Shown piece after piece: positions 36,086-44,874 of a stretch of 64,000 bases of DNA; the first letter of the stretch is position 1, and each line of letters starts with the position of its first letter. The notes below the pieces were generated by a model. The model was not told the DNA's origin and did not search any database. It was given only the letters and a program-made list of their open reading frames with translations. Source of the DNA: Roseburia sp. 499 (GTDB lineage Bacteria > Bacillota > Clostridia > Lachnospirales > Lachnospiraceae). The stretch covers positions 1,922,001 to 1,986,000 of the forward strand of contig NZ_CP135164.1 in the NCBI RefSeq assembly GCF_001940225.2, read 5' to 3'. Position numbers and translations under genes: made by a program.

Positions 36086-37228
36086 TTACGGATTACACCT
36101 CTTACAAGGCTCATACCCCGCTTCTATCATTTCTTCCCTACTCTTATTAGTATATTCCCGATTTTTCTCTGATATCTGTTCTACGCTGCTACAAGAGGGC
36201 TTGTGAAACTTCCCTGTATTAGTATTTAGGACATAAGCCGCATTATCGACCTCCTGTCCTGGTTCTTTTTGTAGTTCTTCCTGTAGCTGTGACGTTTCTT
36301 GCCCTGCATCGCTAACAGTAGGTTCCCCTGCCTTCCAACTTTCACTTGCACTGCAATTCCAGATAATATTTTCGCCATCCGAATATACTACAATAGTTCC
36401 CTGCTCATCTGTCCGATAAACCTCTACTCCCATCTGCCGTAACTGATTCATAACTGCCGCCCGCGGATGTCCATAGCTATTTTCCACACCACAGCTAATT
36501 ACTACTGCATCTGGATCTACCGTTTCCAAAAAATCCTCTGTATTCGCAGTATCACTTCCATGATGAGCTGCTTTAAACACATCTGCCGATAAATCCATTC
36601 CACTTGCCAGCATATCCTGTTCCGCTTCCTCTTCTGCATCTCCCGTAAAAAGAAAGTGATTCTCTCCGAACTCTAACCGAAGTCCAATAGAATAATTATT
36701 GCTATTATCTCCATAATCATTTTTCTGCGGGCAGACTATAGTAAATTCTGCCATACCAAGCGAATAGGTCTCCCCTGCCTTTGGTACTGTAACCTGCCTG
36801 TTCTTATCCTGAATTACTTTTATTACATCTTCATACGTTCTGGTATCCTTATCCACATCCGGCATCATCACTGTGTCCCACTCAAATTTATACAAAATAA
36901 CATCCAAACCGCCAATGTGATCTGAATCAGGATGTGTTCCGATGACATAGTCCAATTTTTCTATATTCTGCATTTGCAGATATGCCTGTACTGCCGTTCC
37001 CTTGCTGTTATCTCCTGCATCAATAAGCATGGCATGTTCTCCCTGCCGAATCAGCGTAGCATCTCCTTGACCAACATCAATAAAATGCACTTCTAAATTC
37101 TCTTTCGACTCTGTGAACGCAGAATCTTCTGTTCTCTCTGTACTTTGCTGTTGGTTCTGCCCTATGCAGCCTGACAGTAAGAGCATTGATAGCACAACCG
37201 CAAGCAGTCTCTTCCCTTTATCTTTCAC
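36086..37228 (-). CDS. ComEC/Rec2-like metallo-beta-lactamase lipoprotein with Ada-type Cys tail
   Basis: 380 residues from a GTG start at 37228 (GGAGAG site). Signal peptide with lipobox LLLSGC (lipidated Cys ~21), so it is anchored outside the membrane. Residues ~45-290 are an MBL fold of the ComEC C-terminal type: VHFIDVGQGDATLI, GTHPDSDHIGGLD (metal-binding HxxxDH), FTGDAEEEAE, AHHGSDTANTE. Residues ~335-380 hold HKPSCSSV and GYEPCKRCNP, a Cys pattern like the Ada metal-binding domain seen in secreted nucleases. An extracellular nuclease or phosphodiesterase is likely; there is no ComEC membrane channel domain. Confidence 0.85.
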   Translation of the reverse strand: MKDKGKRLLAVVLSMLLLSGCIGQNQQQSTERTEDSAFTESKENLEVHFIDVGQGDATLIRQGEHAMLIDAGDNSKGTAVQAYLQMQNIEKLDYVIGTHPDSDHIGGLDVILYKFEWDTVMMPDVDKDTRTYEDVIKVIQDKNRQVTVPKAGETYSLGMAEFTIVCPQKNDYGDNSNNYSIGLRLEFGENHFLFTGDAEEEAEQDMLASGMDLSADVFKAAHHGSDTANTEDFLETVDPDAVVISCGVENSYGHPRAAVMNQLRQMGVEVYRTDEQGTIVVYSDGENIIWNCSASESWKAGEPTVSDAGQETSQLQEELQKEPGQEVDNAAYVLNTNTGKFHKPSCSSVEQISEKNREYTNKSREEMIEAGYEPCKRCNP

Positions 37229-37267
37229 GTTTTGCTCTCTCCAATAATATATGATAAAGATATCCTC

Positions 37268-38362
37268 TTACAATAAAATTTTCTGCATTTTTTCCATTAT
37301 ACTCTGAATACCTTCCCTGTTCAGCTGATAATATGCTTTATTCTCTTCTTTTTCCATAAATACCAGTTTCAACAGAATTAAAGTATTCATATGATGAGAA
37401 ATGGTAGCTGTCGTAAGGTTTAATGCTTCCGCAAGCTCGCTACCATACATTCTTTTCTCCTTCAGTAACAAAAGAATTCCTAACTTACTTTTATCCGATA
37501 AGCATTTCATTACCTGCATCAGATATTCCTTTTCATCTTGTTCCCTTCCTGTCGGATGCGTAAGTATTTTAAAATTTTCCAGGGTAGAAAACAGTGCTCC
37601 TATGCGAAGAATGTCCCTTTGCTTTTCTTTTACATCTGAAAAGTACCATAACTTATTGCAACTCATAATTTCGGGAATCAAAATCACTCCATTTGGATTC
37701 TCATCTAAGGTTACATTCATATATTCCTGAAACAGCTTCTTAAGTCCATATTCTTCAAGATACTCTTCCCAATTCTCTGCGATTTCCTGAATTAATGGCT
37801 GCCACTCTTTTTGATATTCAAAAAACAGTTCTTGCGCTTCTATCAGTAAAGGTTTTATCTTTTTAAAATGTTCTTTGGGCTTGGCAGCTACTTGCATAAT
37901 CTGCCATTTTTGTTCCTTGGAAAGTCCTGTTTCCTCCAACACATCTATCACTGTGCTAAAAGAATCCTCTGTCTCTTCCATCTCCATCATTGTCAAAATT
38001 CTATGGCTGATAACTTTTTCTGACGCATTTTCTACTTCTTTTTCAATCTGCTCGAGCGCATTATCATACCGTCTTTCCGGTGCTAACAATGCAACCTCTG
38101 CCAAAGTCAGTATTTGCTCATCCTGAACAGTCATAGTTGAAAAAAATTCCTTTATCAGTTCCATTTTTCCAGCAAACTTTTTTTCCGCTTTTTTTAATAT
38201 CTTTCCAACTACCGCAACCACCGGTTCATAGGTTTCTTCTGCAAGGTTAATTTCCATTAGCCTTGTTTTCATTTTTTCTATATTCTTTCCTTCTGCAAGC
38301 CATATCAGCAACTGTATTGCCTCTGACACCGCATCCGGTTCACGTTGTATTTTTACTCTCAT
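37268..38362 (-). CDS. ArsR-type regulator with a large N-terminal domain
   Basis: 364 residues from ATG 38362, which has GGAGGTAAAA directly upstream; a TTG ten codons earlier would overlap the MFS gene. The C-terminal ~85 residues are an ArsR winged helix: CLSDKSKLGILLLLKEKRMY, GSELAEALNLTTATISHHMN. The N-terminal ~275 residues are helical and acidic and not recognised; no Cys metal-binding set is visible, so the signal is unlikely to be an arsenic-type metal. It follows the MFS transporter with a 16-nt gap. Two TTAGA-N6-TCTAA sites flanking the promoter are its likely operators. Confidence 0.8.
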   Translation of the reverse strand: MRVKIQREPDAVSEAIQLLIWLAEGKNIEKMKTRLMEINLAEETYEPVVAVVGKILKKAEKKFAGKMELIKEFFSTMTVQDEQILTLAEVALLAPERRYDNALEQIEKEVENASEKVISHRILTMMEMEETEDSFSTVIDVLEETGLSKEQKWQIMQVAAKPKEHFKKIKPLLIEAQELFFEYQKEWQPLIQEIAENWEEYLEEYGLKKLFQEYMNVTLDENPNGVILIPEIMSCNKLWYFSDVKEKQRDILRIGALFSTLENFKILTHPTGREQDEKEYLMQVMKCLSDKSKLGILLLLKEKRMYGSELAEALNLTTATISHHMNTLILLKLVFMEKEENKAYYQLNREGIQSIMEKMQKILL

Positions 38363-38378
38363 TTTTACCTCCGGCAGA

Positions 38379-39629
38379 TTATTCCTCTGCAAATTTTACT
38401 TTTCCTATTCCCATACAGATAAATAATACCATAGAAAGCACTCCACATACAACGAGAACTGTTTTTACATTCAAAACTGCCACCAATGGTGTAATAAGCA
38501 CTGATATCACCGGTATGGCTGCGGTTCCAATTGCATTAAAGACAGAGCCCGCGCGAGCCATATATTCCTGATCTACCTGTTTCATAAACTGTACATTCAA
38601 AACTGCCATTAATATGCTGGCAGAAATTCCCAATCCCGCTGCACCAAGAATACAGATAATCAATACCAATTGTATATAATCCGCAAATCTTCCTGCCAAT
38701 GGAAAACTCAAATAAAAGACTCCTATCATAATTCCACTAAGATACACCATTACATTGGATTTTATTTTCTGTGTCAGAAATGGATAACAAAAGGAACCGA
38801 TTCCCATTCCAACGGAAAGTGCTATTCCTATTACACTTAAAAATTCACTATCCTGTTTCAGTACCTCTACGACAAGTGGTGTCAAAAGCGAATTCAAAGG
38901 TGTTAAAAGAGCATTTAACAAAAATCCCATGATGCAGAAGTTCATAACAATTCTCTTTTTCTTAATATACGAAATTCCTCCTTTGAGTAATTGGAAATAT
39001 CCGTTCACATCAACCTTCTGCTTTTGCAACCGCTGTTCTTTATATCGAATTCCTGAAATAATTAAGGCAGATAGAAAAAAAGTAACTGCATCAATAAAAA
39101 TCGCAGTACGAATACCAAATACTGCAATAATCCCTCCTGCTGCTCCTGTTCCCACCAATTCCATCACGGTAGAAAGGGTATTCCCTAATCCGGTTCCTAC
39201 TTCGAAATACTTTTCTTCCAATATCTTAGGAACAAATGCCATTCCCGCCGGAATTCGAAACGCCTCTACGGTAGAAATAACCAGTGTAAACACCACAAGT
39301 ACTGTGGGCGTTATCCTATCCATTCCATAGAGTACCGCTAATCCCGCTACAATAATGCCTCGCATAATATCTGTTACAATCATCAGCCTTTTCTTTTTCA
39401 TTCCTTCCACTAACGCACCTGCAAAAGGTTGTATAAAAATCGTCGGGATGTGATTTAGTCCGAAAATTATTGCAGACCAAGCTGCACTCCCGGTAATGGC
39501 ATAAACCATCCAGGTAAATGCCAATGCATCTACAGAATCTCCAAAACGATTAATCAGATTTGCCACTATCATCTTTAAATATTCTTTTTGCGTCACCAAA
39601 TCCCGATATCTAATTTTTTTCTCACTCAT
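38379..39629 (-). CDS. MFS transporter (MFS_3 / enterobactin-exporter-like)
   Basis: 416 residues with about 12 hydrophobic helices. The N-terminus FGDSVDALAFTWMVYAITGS and the loop GALVEGMKKKRLMIVTDIMR match the MFS_3 branch of macrolide/siderophore-type exporters. No substrate can be named. It heads the operon with the ArsR-type regulator; strong promoter at 39684-39712; ribosome site AAGGAG before ATG 39629. Confidence 0.85.
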   Translation of the reverse strand: MSEKKIRYRDLVTQKEYLKMIVANLINRFGDSVDALAFTWMVYAITGSAAWSAIIFGLNHIPTIFIQPFAGALVEGMKKKRLMIVTDIMRGIIVAGLAVLYGMDRITPTVLVVFTLVISTVEAFRIPAGMAFVPKILEEKYFEVGTGLGNTLSTVMELVGTGAAGGIIAVFGIRTAIFIDAVTFFLSALIISGIRYKEQRLQKQKVDVNGYFQLLKGGISYIKKKRIVMNFCIMGFLLNALLTPLNSLLTPLVVEVLKQDSEFLSVIGIALSVGMGIGSFCYPFLTQKIKSNVMVYLSGIMIGVFYLSFPLAGRFADYIQLVLIICILGAAGLGISASILMAVLNVQFMKQVDQEYMARAGSVFNAIGTAAIPVISVLITPLVAVLNVKTVLVVCGVLSMVLFICMGIGKVKFAEE

Positions 39630-39651
39630 GTTATCTGTTTCTCCTTTATCT

Positions 39652-39736
39652 TTAGATATTTATCTAATATATGTATTGATGTCATTCTATTATATTATTT
39701 GATTTTTGTCAACATTTATATTAGACGTATTTCTAA
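39652..39736 (-). promoter_or_regulatory. MFS-arsR promoter with two operator copies
   Basis: Leftward -35 TTGACA (39712-39707), 17-nt spacer, -10 TAGAAT (39689-39684). TTAGATATTTATCTAA (39652-39667) lies downstream of the start site and TTAGACGTATTTCTAA (39721-39736) upstream of the -35. Both share TTAGA-N6-TCTAA, a typical ArsR-size dyad, with centres 69 bp apart. Confidence 0.72.
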
Positions 39737-39754
39737 TCATCAAGAAACAAAAAA

Positions 39755-39784
39755 GAAGCTCTACTGTTTTACCAATAGAACTTC
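39755..39784 (-). terminator. Terminator after the coiled-coil gene
   Basis: GAAGCTCTACTG (39755-39766) pairs with CAATAGAACTTC (39773-39784) with two G-U pairs, followed leftward by TTTTTT; 17 nt past the stop. Confidence 0.75.
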
Positions 39785-39800
39785 CTTTCTCTTTCTTTTC

Positions 39801-40691
39801 TTATAATAGCGTATCTACATTAACCCCTTTTAGCTCTTCTACTAAAAGCTTCTGTTCTGCTGCAATTTTTTCTGTATTTTCTATAACTTCCTTATACTTT
39901 TCATTCATAGTATCCAATATTGCATCTACAGAACCACCTCTTCTTCTTGTACTGTTCACGTGGCTCTCTTCGGCATCTTCTTCTGCCTCCTGGGCTTTTT
40001 TCTTCTGCTCTGCCTGAATCTCCTCCAGCTTTGCTTCCATTTCTTCTTTCTTTTCCTTTTGTTCTTCGCCCTTTTCTACCGCATCCTTGATATCTTCCTC
40101 AATCTTATCTTTTGCCTCTTCGATGAGCATTCCGGTAACTTCTTTTGATGCAGCCTCTAGAGTAAGCTCCTTTGCCTTCTCCGCATCAATGATACCATGA
40201 TGTTTTAAAACCTCTAACTTCATACCACGAATAGTCCCAGCCTGCATGGAAATATCCTCCTGCGCAGCCTTTTGCTGTTCCTGCCAAGGGGCTTTCATAT
40301 TATCATATTCCTTCTCAATTGCCTTATATTCCTCACTACCTTCTTCATAATCTGCCAGCAATTGTTGTTTTTCCTCTTCTAATGCTGAAAGTTCCTTTTG
40401 CGCTTCTTTTAAACTCTCCTTGCTCTCAGCAGAACGTCTACGGCACGCTTCAAAGGTATCGTCAATCTCACCATCTGCCTCAAATTGGTTCTTGATAAAC
40501 TTCATGGCATCCTGCATAGCTTTTTGCTTCTTATTCGCAATATCATCTTCAAATATACTTAATCCCGATGCATTGATAGAACCATTTTCCACCTTGACTG
40601 CTTCTCCGGCCTTGGCTCCACCTTCCATACGATTCTTGAGATACCCATTATTGATTATGCTCTCATTTCCAACTGTATTATTAACCTTCAT
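39801..40691 (-). CDS. Coiled-coil protein, probable member of the flagellar (sigma-28) regulon
   Basis: 296 residues, very rich in Lys/Glu/Gln. Long coiled-coil segments cover ~90-145 (ESKESLKEAQKELSALEEEK) and ~195-245 (GEEQKEKKEEMEAKLEEIQA); a 40-residue N-terminal stretch and a C-terminal helix flank them. No signal peptide, membrane helix or known domain. The gene is monocistronic, with a sigma-28-like promoter upstream and its own terminator, which points to late flagellar or motility function. The molecular role is unknown. Confidence 0.65.
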   Translation of the reverse strand: MKVNNTVGNESIINNGYLKNRMEGGAKAGEAVKVENGSINASGLSIFEDDIANKKQKAMQDAMKFIKNQFEADGEIDDTFEACRRRSAESKESLKEAQKELSALEEEKQQLLADYEEGSEEYKAIEKEYDNMKAPWQEQQKAAQEDISMQAGTIRGMKLEVLKHHGIIDAEKAKELTLEAASKEVTGMLIEEAKDKIEEDIKDAVEKGEEQKEKKEEMEAKLEEIQAEQKKKAQEAEEDAEESHVNSTRRRGGSVDAILDTMNEKYKEVIENTEKIAAEQKLLVEELKGVNVDTLL

Positions 40692-40739
40692 AACTCTGCC
40701 CCTTTCAGACCTGATGCTTTTATTCTGACTTTAAAACAT

Positions 40740-40767
40740 ATATCGGTCTATTCAAGTCAATTCTTTA
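40740..40767 (-). promoter_or_regulatory. Sigma-28 (SigD/FliA)-type promoter
   Basis: Leftward TAAA (40767-40764), 17 nt, then CCGATAT (40746-40740), close to the TAAA-N15-GCCGATAT consensus with one extra spacer base. Leader to ATG 40691 is about 40 nt. A sigma-A reading (TTGACT) lacks a -10 at proper spacing. Confidence 0.65.
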
Positions 40768-40780
40768 GAAGTACTTCCAA

Positions 40781-40810
40781 AAAAGGAAGCTACTCTCGCA
40801 GCTTCCTTTT
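40781..40810 (-). terminator. Terminator after cstA
   Basis: AAAAGGAAGCT (40781-40791) pairs perfectly with AGCTTCCTTTT (40800-40810), 8-nt loop, U-run leftward; 28 nt past the cstA stop. Confidence 0.87.
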
Positions 40811-40837
40811 CACTATTCCATTTTTTTAATTATACTC

Positions 40838-42265
40838 TCAGTCTTTTGCTTTTTTCCCTTGCATTGCCGGTATAAAACTTCTCCAAACAAAGATACCTGC
40901 ACAAACAACTGCAAAGATAATTCCTACCGGATATGCAATCTTAGTACTTAACTTAAATCCCTCATCTGCATAAAGGATATATGTCATACTTACTGCCGAC
41001 ATAAAGGTTGCCGGAAGTGCAGCCATAAGGCTTGCCGGTGCACTGACATGACCTGCCAGATATACAGCGCCTGCCCAAAGTGCAATCATTGCTAATGTCT
41101 GATTTGACCAAGAGAAGTATCTCCAAACAACAGAGTAATCAATCAAAGAAATTAAGTATCCAACAACCAGCAATGGAATAGATAAGGTCAATCTCTTTTT
41201 CATATCCTTCTGATCAATCTTAAACCAATCTGCAATGGTTAAACGTGCACTACGGAAAGCAGTATCACCAGAAGTAATCGGACATGCAATAACTCCTATC
41301 ATTGCAAGTACACCACCAACAGTTCCCAATAAACCAATAGACATATCGTATACTGTTTCAGAATTACCACCATTCATCGCAAGTAATCCACCTGTTCCAT
41401 TATAAAATGCAATTCCTGCAGACGCCCAAATCAAAGCAATGATACCTTCCGCAACCATAGCACCATAAAATATCTTTCTTCCATCTTTTTCTCTCTTCAA
41501 ACACCTTGCTACCATCGGTGACTGTGTTGCATGGAATCCTGAAATTGCTCCACAGGCTACTGTAATGAACATCAGTGGCCAAATTGGTTTTCCATCCGGA
41601 TGAAGATTTTCTAATGTCAGTTCCATCATCGGATGACTTTCACTCCTTAAAATAGTTGCCCCTCCAATACCTACTGCCATGATAATCAAGCATGCACCAA
41701 AGATTGGATACAACTTTCCAATAATTTTATCAATCGGAAGCAATGTAGCCAGAAAATAGTAAAGTAATACAACAATCGTCCAGAACTTAATATCCAATAC
41801 ATTTGGTGTCAGTTTTGCCAAAAGACCTGCTGGTCCTACCATAAATACAACTCCAACCATAACCAGCAGTACAACAGAGAATACACGCATTACATTTTTC
41901 ATAACCGGTCCCAGATATTTTCCTACAATTTCTGAAATGCTTGCTCCATCATTTCTTACAGATAACATACCACTTAAGAAATCATGTACACCTCCTGCAA
42001 AAATCGTACCAAATACAATCCAAAGATATACGCTCGGTCCCCAGATTGCTCCAGATAAGGCTCCAAAGATTGGTCCTAATCCTGCAATGTTCAGCAACTG
42101 AATCAAAAATGCACGTCCCGAACCCATTGGTACGTAATCTACTCCGTCTGGATGTTCCATACACGGAGTCTGACGTTCATCCGGTTTAAATACCTTCTCT
42201 ACGATGGCGCCGTACACAATGTAACCTACAATAAGAATTGCTAACGATACAAAAAAAGATACCAT
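40838..42265 (-). CDS. cstA: CstA-family transporter (peptide/pyruvate uptake)
   Basis: 475 residues from ATG 42265 (GGAGGTAATTTT site). About 12-13 membrane helices; CstA signatures include GAIVEKVFKPDERQTPC, HPDGVDYVPM, FLIQLLNIAGLGPIFGAL and GCGAISGFHATQSP-like (CGAISGFHATQSPMVAR). The family includes the short Firmicute type (475-500 aa) and E. coli CstA/BtsT (about 700 aa), which import peptides or pyruvate. It lies directly downstream of a LytS/LytTR pair and has two LytTR half-sites in front, the same logic as BtsSR-BtsT pyruvate sensing. Pyruvate is the favoured but unproven substrate. Confidence 0.9.
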   Translation of the reverse strand: MVSFFVSLAILIVGYIVYGAIVEKVFKPDERQTPCMEHPDGVDYVPMGSGRAFLIQLLNIAGLGPIFGALSGAIWGPSVYLWIVFGTIFAGGVHDFLSGMLSVRNDGASISEIVGKYLGPVMKNVMRVFSVVLLVMVGVVFMVGPAGLLAKLTPNVLDIKFWTIVVLLYYFLATLLPIDKIIGKLYPIFGACLIIMAVGIGGATILRSESHPMMELTLENLHPDGKPIWPLMFITVACGAISGFHATQSPMVARCLKREKDGRKIFYGAMVAEGIIALIWASAGIAFYNGTGGLLAMNGGNSETVYDMSIGLLGTVGGVLAMIGVIACPITSGDTAFRSARLTIADWFKIDQKDMKKRLTLSIPLLVVGYLISLIDYSVVWRYFSWSNQTLAMIALWAGAVYLAGHVSAPASLMAALPATFMSAVSMTYILYADEGFKLSTKIAYPVGIIFAVVCAGIFVWRSFIPAMQGKKAKD

Positions 42266-42382
42266 AAAATTACCTCCTTTGTCCAAAAGTCTTTATGCAT
42301 TTTTAATAATTTATTTATGACTTTTAGTTATTTTTTATACTTTTATGATAATACTTTTTTGTATTATTTCAATTACTTCTGC

Positions 42383-42412
42383 GTAAACTGCTAATTTTTC
42401 TGCATTAACTGT
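42383..42412 (-). promoter_or_regulatory. Tandem LytTR binding sites upstream of cstA
   Basis: Leftward ACAGTTAAT (42412-42404) fits the LytTR half-site [TA][AC][CA]GTTN[AG][TC] at every position; GCAGTTTAC (42391-42383) fits at 8 of 9. The two are 21 bp apart start to start (12-nt gap), the spacing known for LytTR regulators. The first overlaps the stop codon of the response-regulator gene. The rest of the gap to cstA is AT-rich with no confident -35/-10. Confidence 0.72.
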
Positions 42413-43131
42413 CAAAATTCAAACATTTTTCGCAATTCTTTACATTGATTTCTTCCTATTGGAAAAACTTCTCTTTCTACATACTTAAGACAGACCCCAT
42501 ATCCATTATTATATGAAGGCACAAACTTCTCAATATAGTCTAGATTAATAAGATAACTCTTATAAATTCGAAAAAAATGATATCGTTCCAAACGTTCCTC
42601 ATAGTAATTCAGCGATTGATTTTGAAAAAAACTTCTATCCTTTAAATGAACTTTACACCCTCTATCCTCTGTACTGATATAAATAATATCTGAAATATCT
42701 ACAAGTTCTACTCCGGTAGCTTCTGTTATGGTGAGTTTGGAAAATTCCTCTTCCGGCTTTTCTTTCTTAACACTCATACGCTCTTCCATTCGTTTTACTG
42801 CCCGTTCTACCTGATCCATAGAATATGGTTTTAACAAATAATCCAATGCGCCTAATTCAAATGCTTTTACTGCATACTCCTGATATGCAGTAGCAAATAC
42901 CAACGCAAATTCGGGATTTTTCGTAAGTAACATAGAAGCTAAGGTAGTTCCATTCATATCGCCTAACTGAATGTCTACAAATCCCCCATCCAGCACTTCT
43001 GTTTCCATAATATGCATCATTTCTTCACAATCTGCAGCTTCTACAATTTTCCAATCCGGTCTGCATTGTTCTAATAAATATCTTAATTCGCTTCTTGCCG
43101 GTCGCTCATCATCTACTATAGCAATTTTCAT
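42412..43131 (-). CDS. LytTR-family response regulator (BtsR/LytR type)
   Basis: 239 residues. Receiver domain ~1-118: IVDDERPARSELRYLL, phospho-acceptor Asp in GGFVDIQLGDMNGT (~54), and DYLLKPY with the conserved Lys. The LytTR DNA-binding domain covers ~135-239 (DIIYISTEDRGCKVHLKDRS; YESYLINL-like FRIYKSYLINLDYIEKFV). It is encoded 25 nt after its sensor kinase and immediately before cstA. Confidence 0.93.
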   Translation of the reverse strand: MKIAIVDDERPARSELRYLLEQCRPDWKIVEAADCEEMMHIMETEVLDGGFVDIQLGDMNGTTLASMLLTKNPEFALVFATAYQEYAVKAFELGALDYLLKPYSMDQVERAVKRMEERMSVKKEKPEEEFSKLTITEATGVELVDISDIIYISTEDRGCKVHLKDRSFFQNQSLNYYEERLERYHFFRIYKSYLINLDYIEKFVPSYNNGYGVCLKYVEREVFPIGRNQCKELRKMFEF

Positions 43132-43155
43132 TTGTACTTTCCCTTCCTTTCATGA

Positions 43156-44844
43156 CTATAAGGGTATCTCCATACTTACTTCGCTTCCCCATTCTCCCGT
43201 CTCTATTCGCACCCCTTGTTCCTCTGGATAAATGCTGCACAATCGCTCATTTACATTCCAAAGTCCAATTCCTTCTGACACCTTTTTCCTCTTTTTTAAT
43301 CCTTTGATTACTTCTTTTGGGATTCCATTTCCGTTATCTCTCACACGAATTACTATCTTATTTTTCTGCTGTTCTGCCACTATCTTTACAATCCCCTGGC
43401 GTTGTTTCATTGCTCCATGCTTCACTGCATTTTCCACTAATGGTTGTAAAATTAAATTCGGCACCATAACGCCCTCTGCTTCCGGTTCTATCTGGAACTC
43501 TACTTGAAGCCGTTCTTCAAACCTTGCTTTTTCAAGCTCTAAATAAGCTCCCGTATGTTGAATTTCCTCCTGCAAAGTCACCATATAATCAGTATTCTTC
43601 AAAGAGTTTCGAAAATAAGTACTAAGAGCCAGAATCAATTCTCTTGCCCGCTCCGGCTTTTCTCTGCAAAAATAGGAGATGGTATTTAATGAATTAAATA
43701 AAAAATGAGGATTAATTTGTGACTGTAATGCCTGAAGTTCTGCTTTTCGACGTAATTTCTTCTGTTCCTCAAGTTGCGCCAAACTCATCTGTGTAGAACA
43801 TAAAGTTGCCAAACCTTCCACAAAACTACTATCTGCCTCCGAAGAAAAATCTCGTTTTCTTACCACCATAACCAAACTGGCAATGGATTTCCCGCCTAAT
43901 TTCAAGGGTGCTCCTACTACAACATTCCTGTGAAACAGAGGTTCGAAAGGGTCTTTATAGCCTGCATATTCCCAACTTAATACACTATCCTGTTCTAATA
44001 TCTTTTTTACAATTACAGGAGGATGTTCCTCTTCCCATGTAATATGACGAAATATGCTACTCTTTCCAAAATATTGTTTCAAATTCAGCACAGCTGCTCC
44101 AATACATTCTCCATTTTCCTCCATGAGAATATCCACGATTTTCTGAAAATTTTCCGGTTCTTTTTCTATTTTTCTAAGATAGGGAAGAGAACGCTCTGCA
44201 ATACGAAAGGTAAGAAACAGCTTCTGGGCAATATTTTTATCCTGCATCTTATATACACTGGTAATTACCTGAAACAATATTACCATGCCTGCTGCATTTA
44301 ACGTAATCATAGGAAGTGCAATAACTCTTACAATTTCTACCATCTCTTCTATTGGACCCGAAAAAAATAATGTCAGCAGCATATGTACACTTTCAAATCC
44401 TGCCGTAACAGCAAATAAAAAGGTTCCGCTATATCGATGCGTTTTCTGGTAATATTCCTTCCAGATGAAAGCTCCACCAACTCCTTGAATCATAGTAGAC
44501 AAACAACAGGCAAAGGTCGTTAATCCATGTGGATCTATCAAATACCGGTGACAGACTCCTATCGTTGCCGCCAAAATCCCCGATATCGGACCTCCTAACA
44601 ATCCTGCTGCTAAGGCTCCAATAACCCGTGCATTCAATAGTGCCCCATCCACTTGTATCCCCATAAGATTAGACATAATACAAAATGCCCCGAAAACAGC
44701 TCCCAGGGCAATTTGCTCCCGGATTCTTAATGCTCCGGGATGTAATAAAATTTTCTGCAGAAAAGGTGTACTCACCAATAGTGTCGCCACTGTTACTAAT
44801 AAACTAATGTTTATAATAATATTATAAAATGCAGACCCCTGCAT
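43156..44844 (-). CDS. LytS/BtsS-type sensor histidine kinase
   Basis: 562 residues from ATG 44844 (GGAGGTGGAG upstream; an ATG nine codons earlier lacks this spacing). Residues ~1-195 form the 5TM-5TMR_LYT membrane sensor (GAVFGAFCIMSNLMGIQVDG; GLLGGPISGILAATIGVCHR). A GAF-like domain covers ~215-350. The His-kinase motif INPHFLFNSLNTISYF (~378) and the ATPase N-box NAVKHGAMKQR, plus RDNGNGIPKE, complete the protein. It senses an extracellular metabolite, pyruvate in the E. coli BtsS paradigm, and phosphorylates the LytTR partner. Confidence 0.93.
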   Translation of the reverse strand: MQGSAFYNIIINISLLVTVATLLVSTPFLQKILLHPGALRIREQIALGAVFGAFCIMSNLMGIQVDGALLNARVIGALAAGLLGGPISGILAATIGVCHRYLIDPHGLTTFACCLSTMIQGVGGAFIWKEYYQKTHRYSGTFLFAVTAGFESVHMLLTLFFSGPIEEMVEIVRVIALPMITLNAAGMVILFQVITSVYKMQDKNIAQKLFLTFRIAERSLPYLRKIEKEPENFQKIVDILMEENGECIGAAVLNLKQYFGKSSIFRHITWEEEHPPVIVKKILEQDSVLSWEYAGYKDPFEPLFHRNVVVGAPLKLGGKSIASLVMVVRKRDFSSEADSSFVEGLATLCSTQMSLAQLEEQKKLRRKAELQALQSQINPHFLFNSLNTISYFCREKPERARELILALSTYFRNSLKNTDYMVTLQEEIQHTGAYLELEKARFEERLQVEFQIEPEAEGVMVPNLILQPLVENAVKHGAMKQRQGIVKIVAEQQKNKIVIRVRDNGNGIPKEVIKGLKKRKKVSEGIGLWNVNERLCSIYPEEQGVRIETGEWGSEVSMEIPL

Positions 44845-44874
44845 CTTCTCCACCTCCACAATGTATCTCAATAA

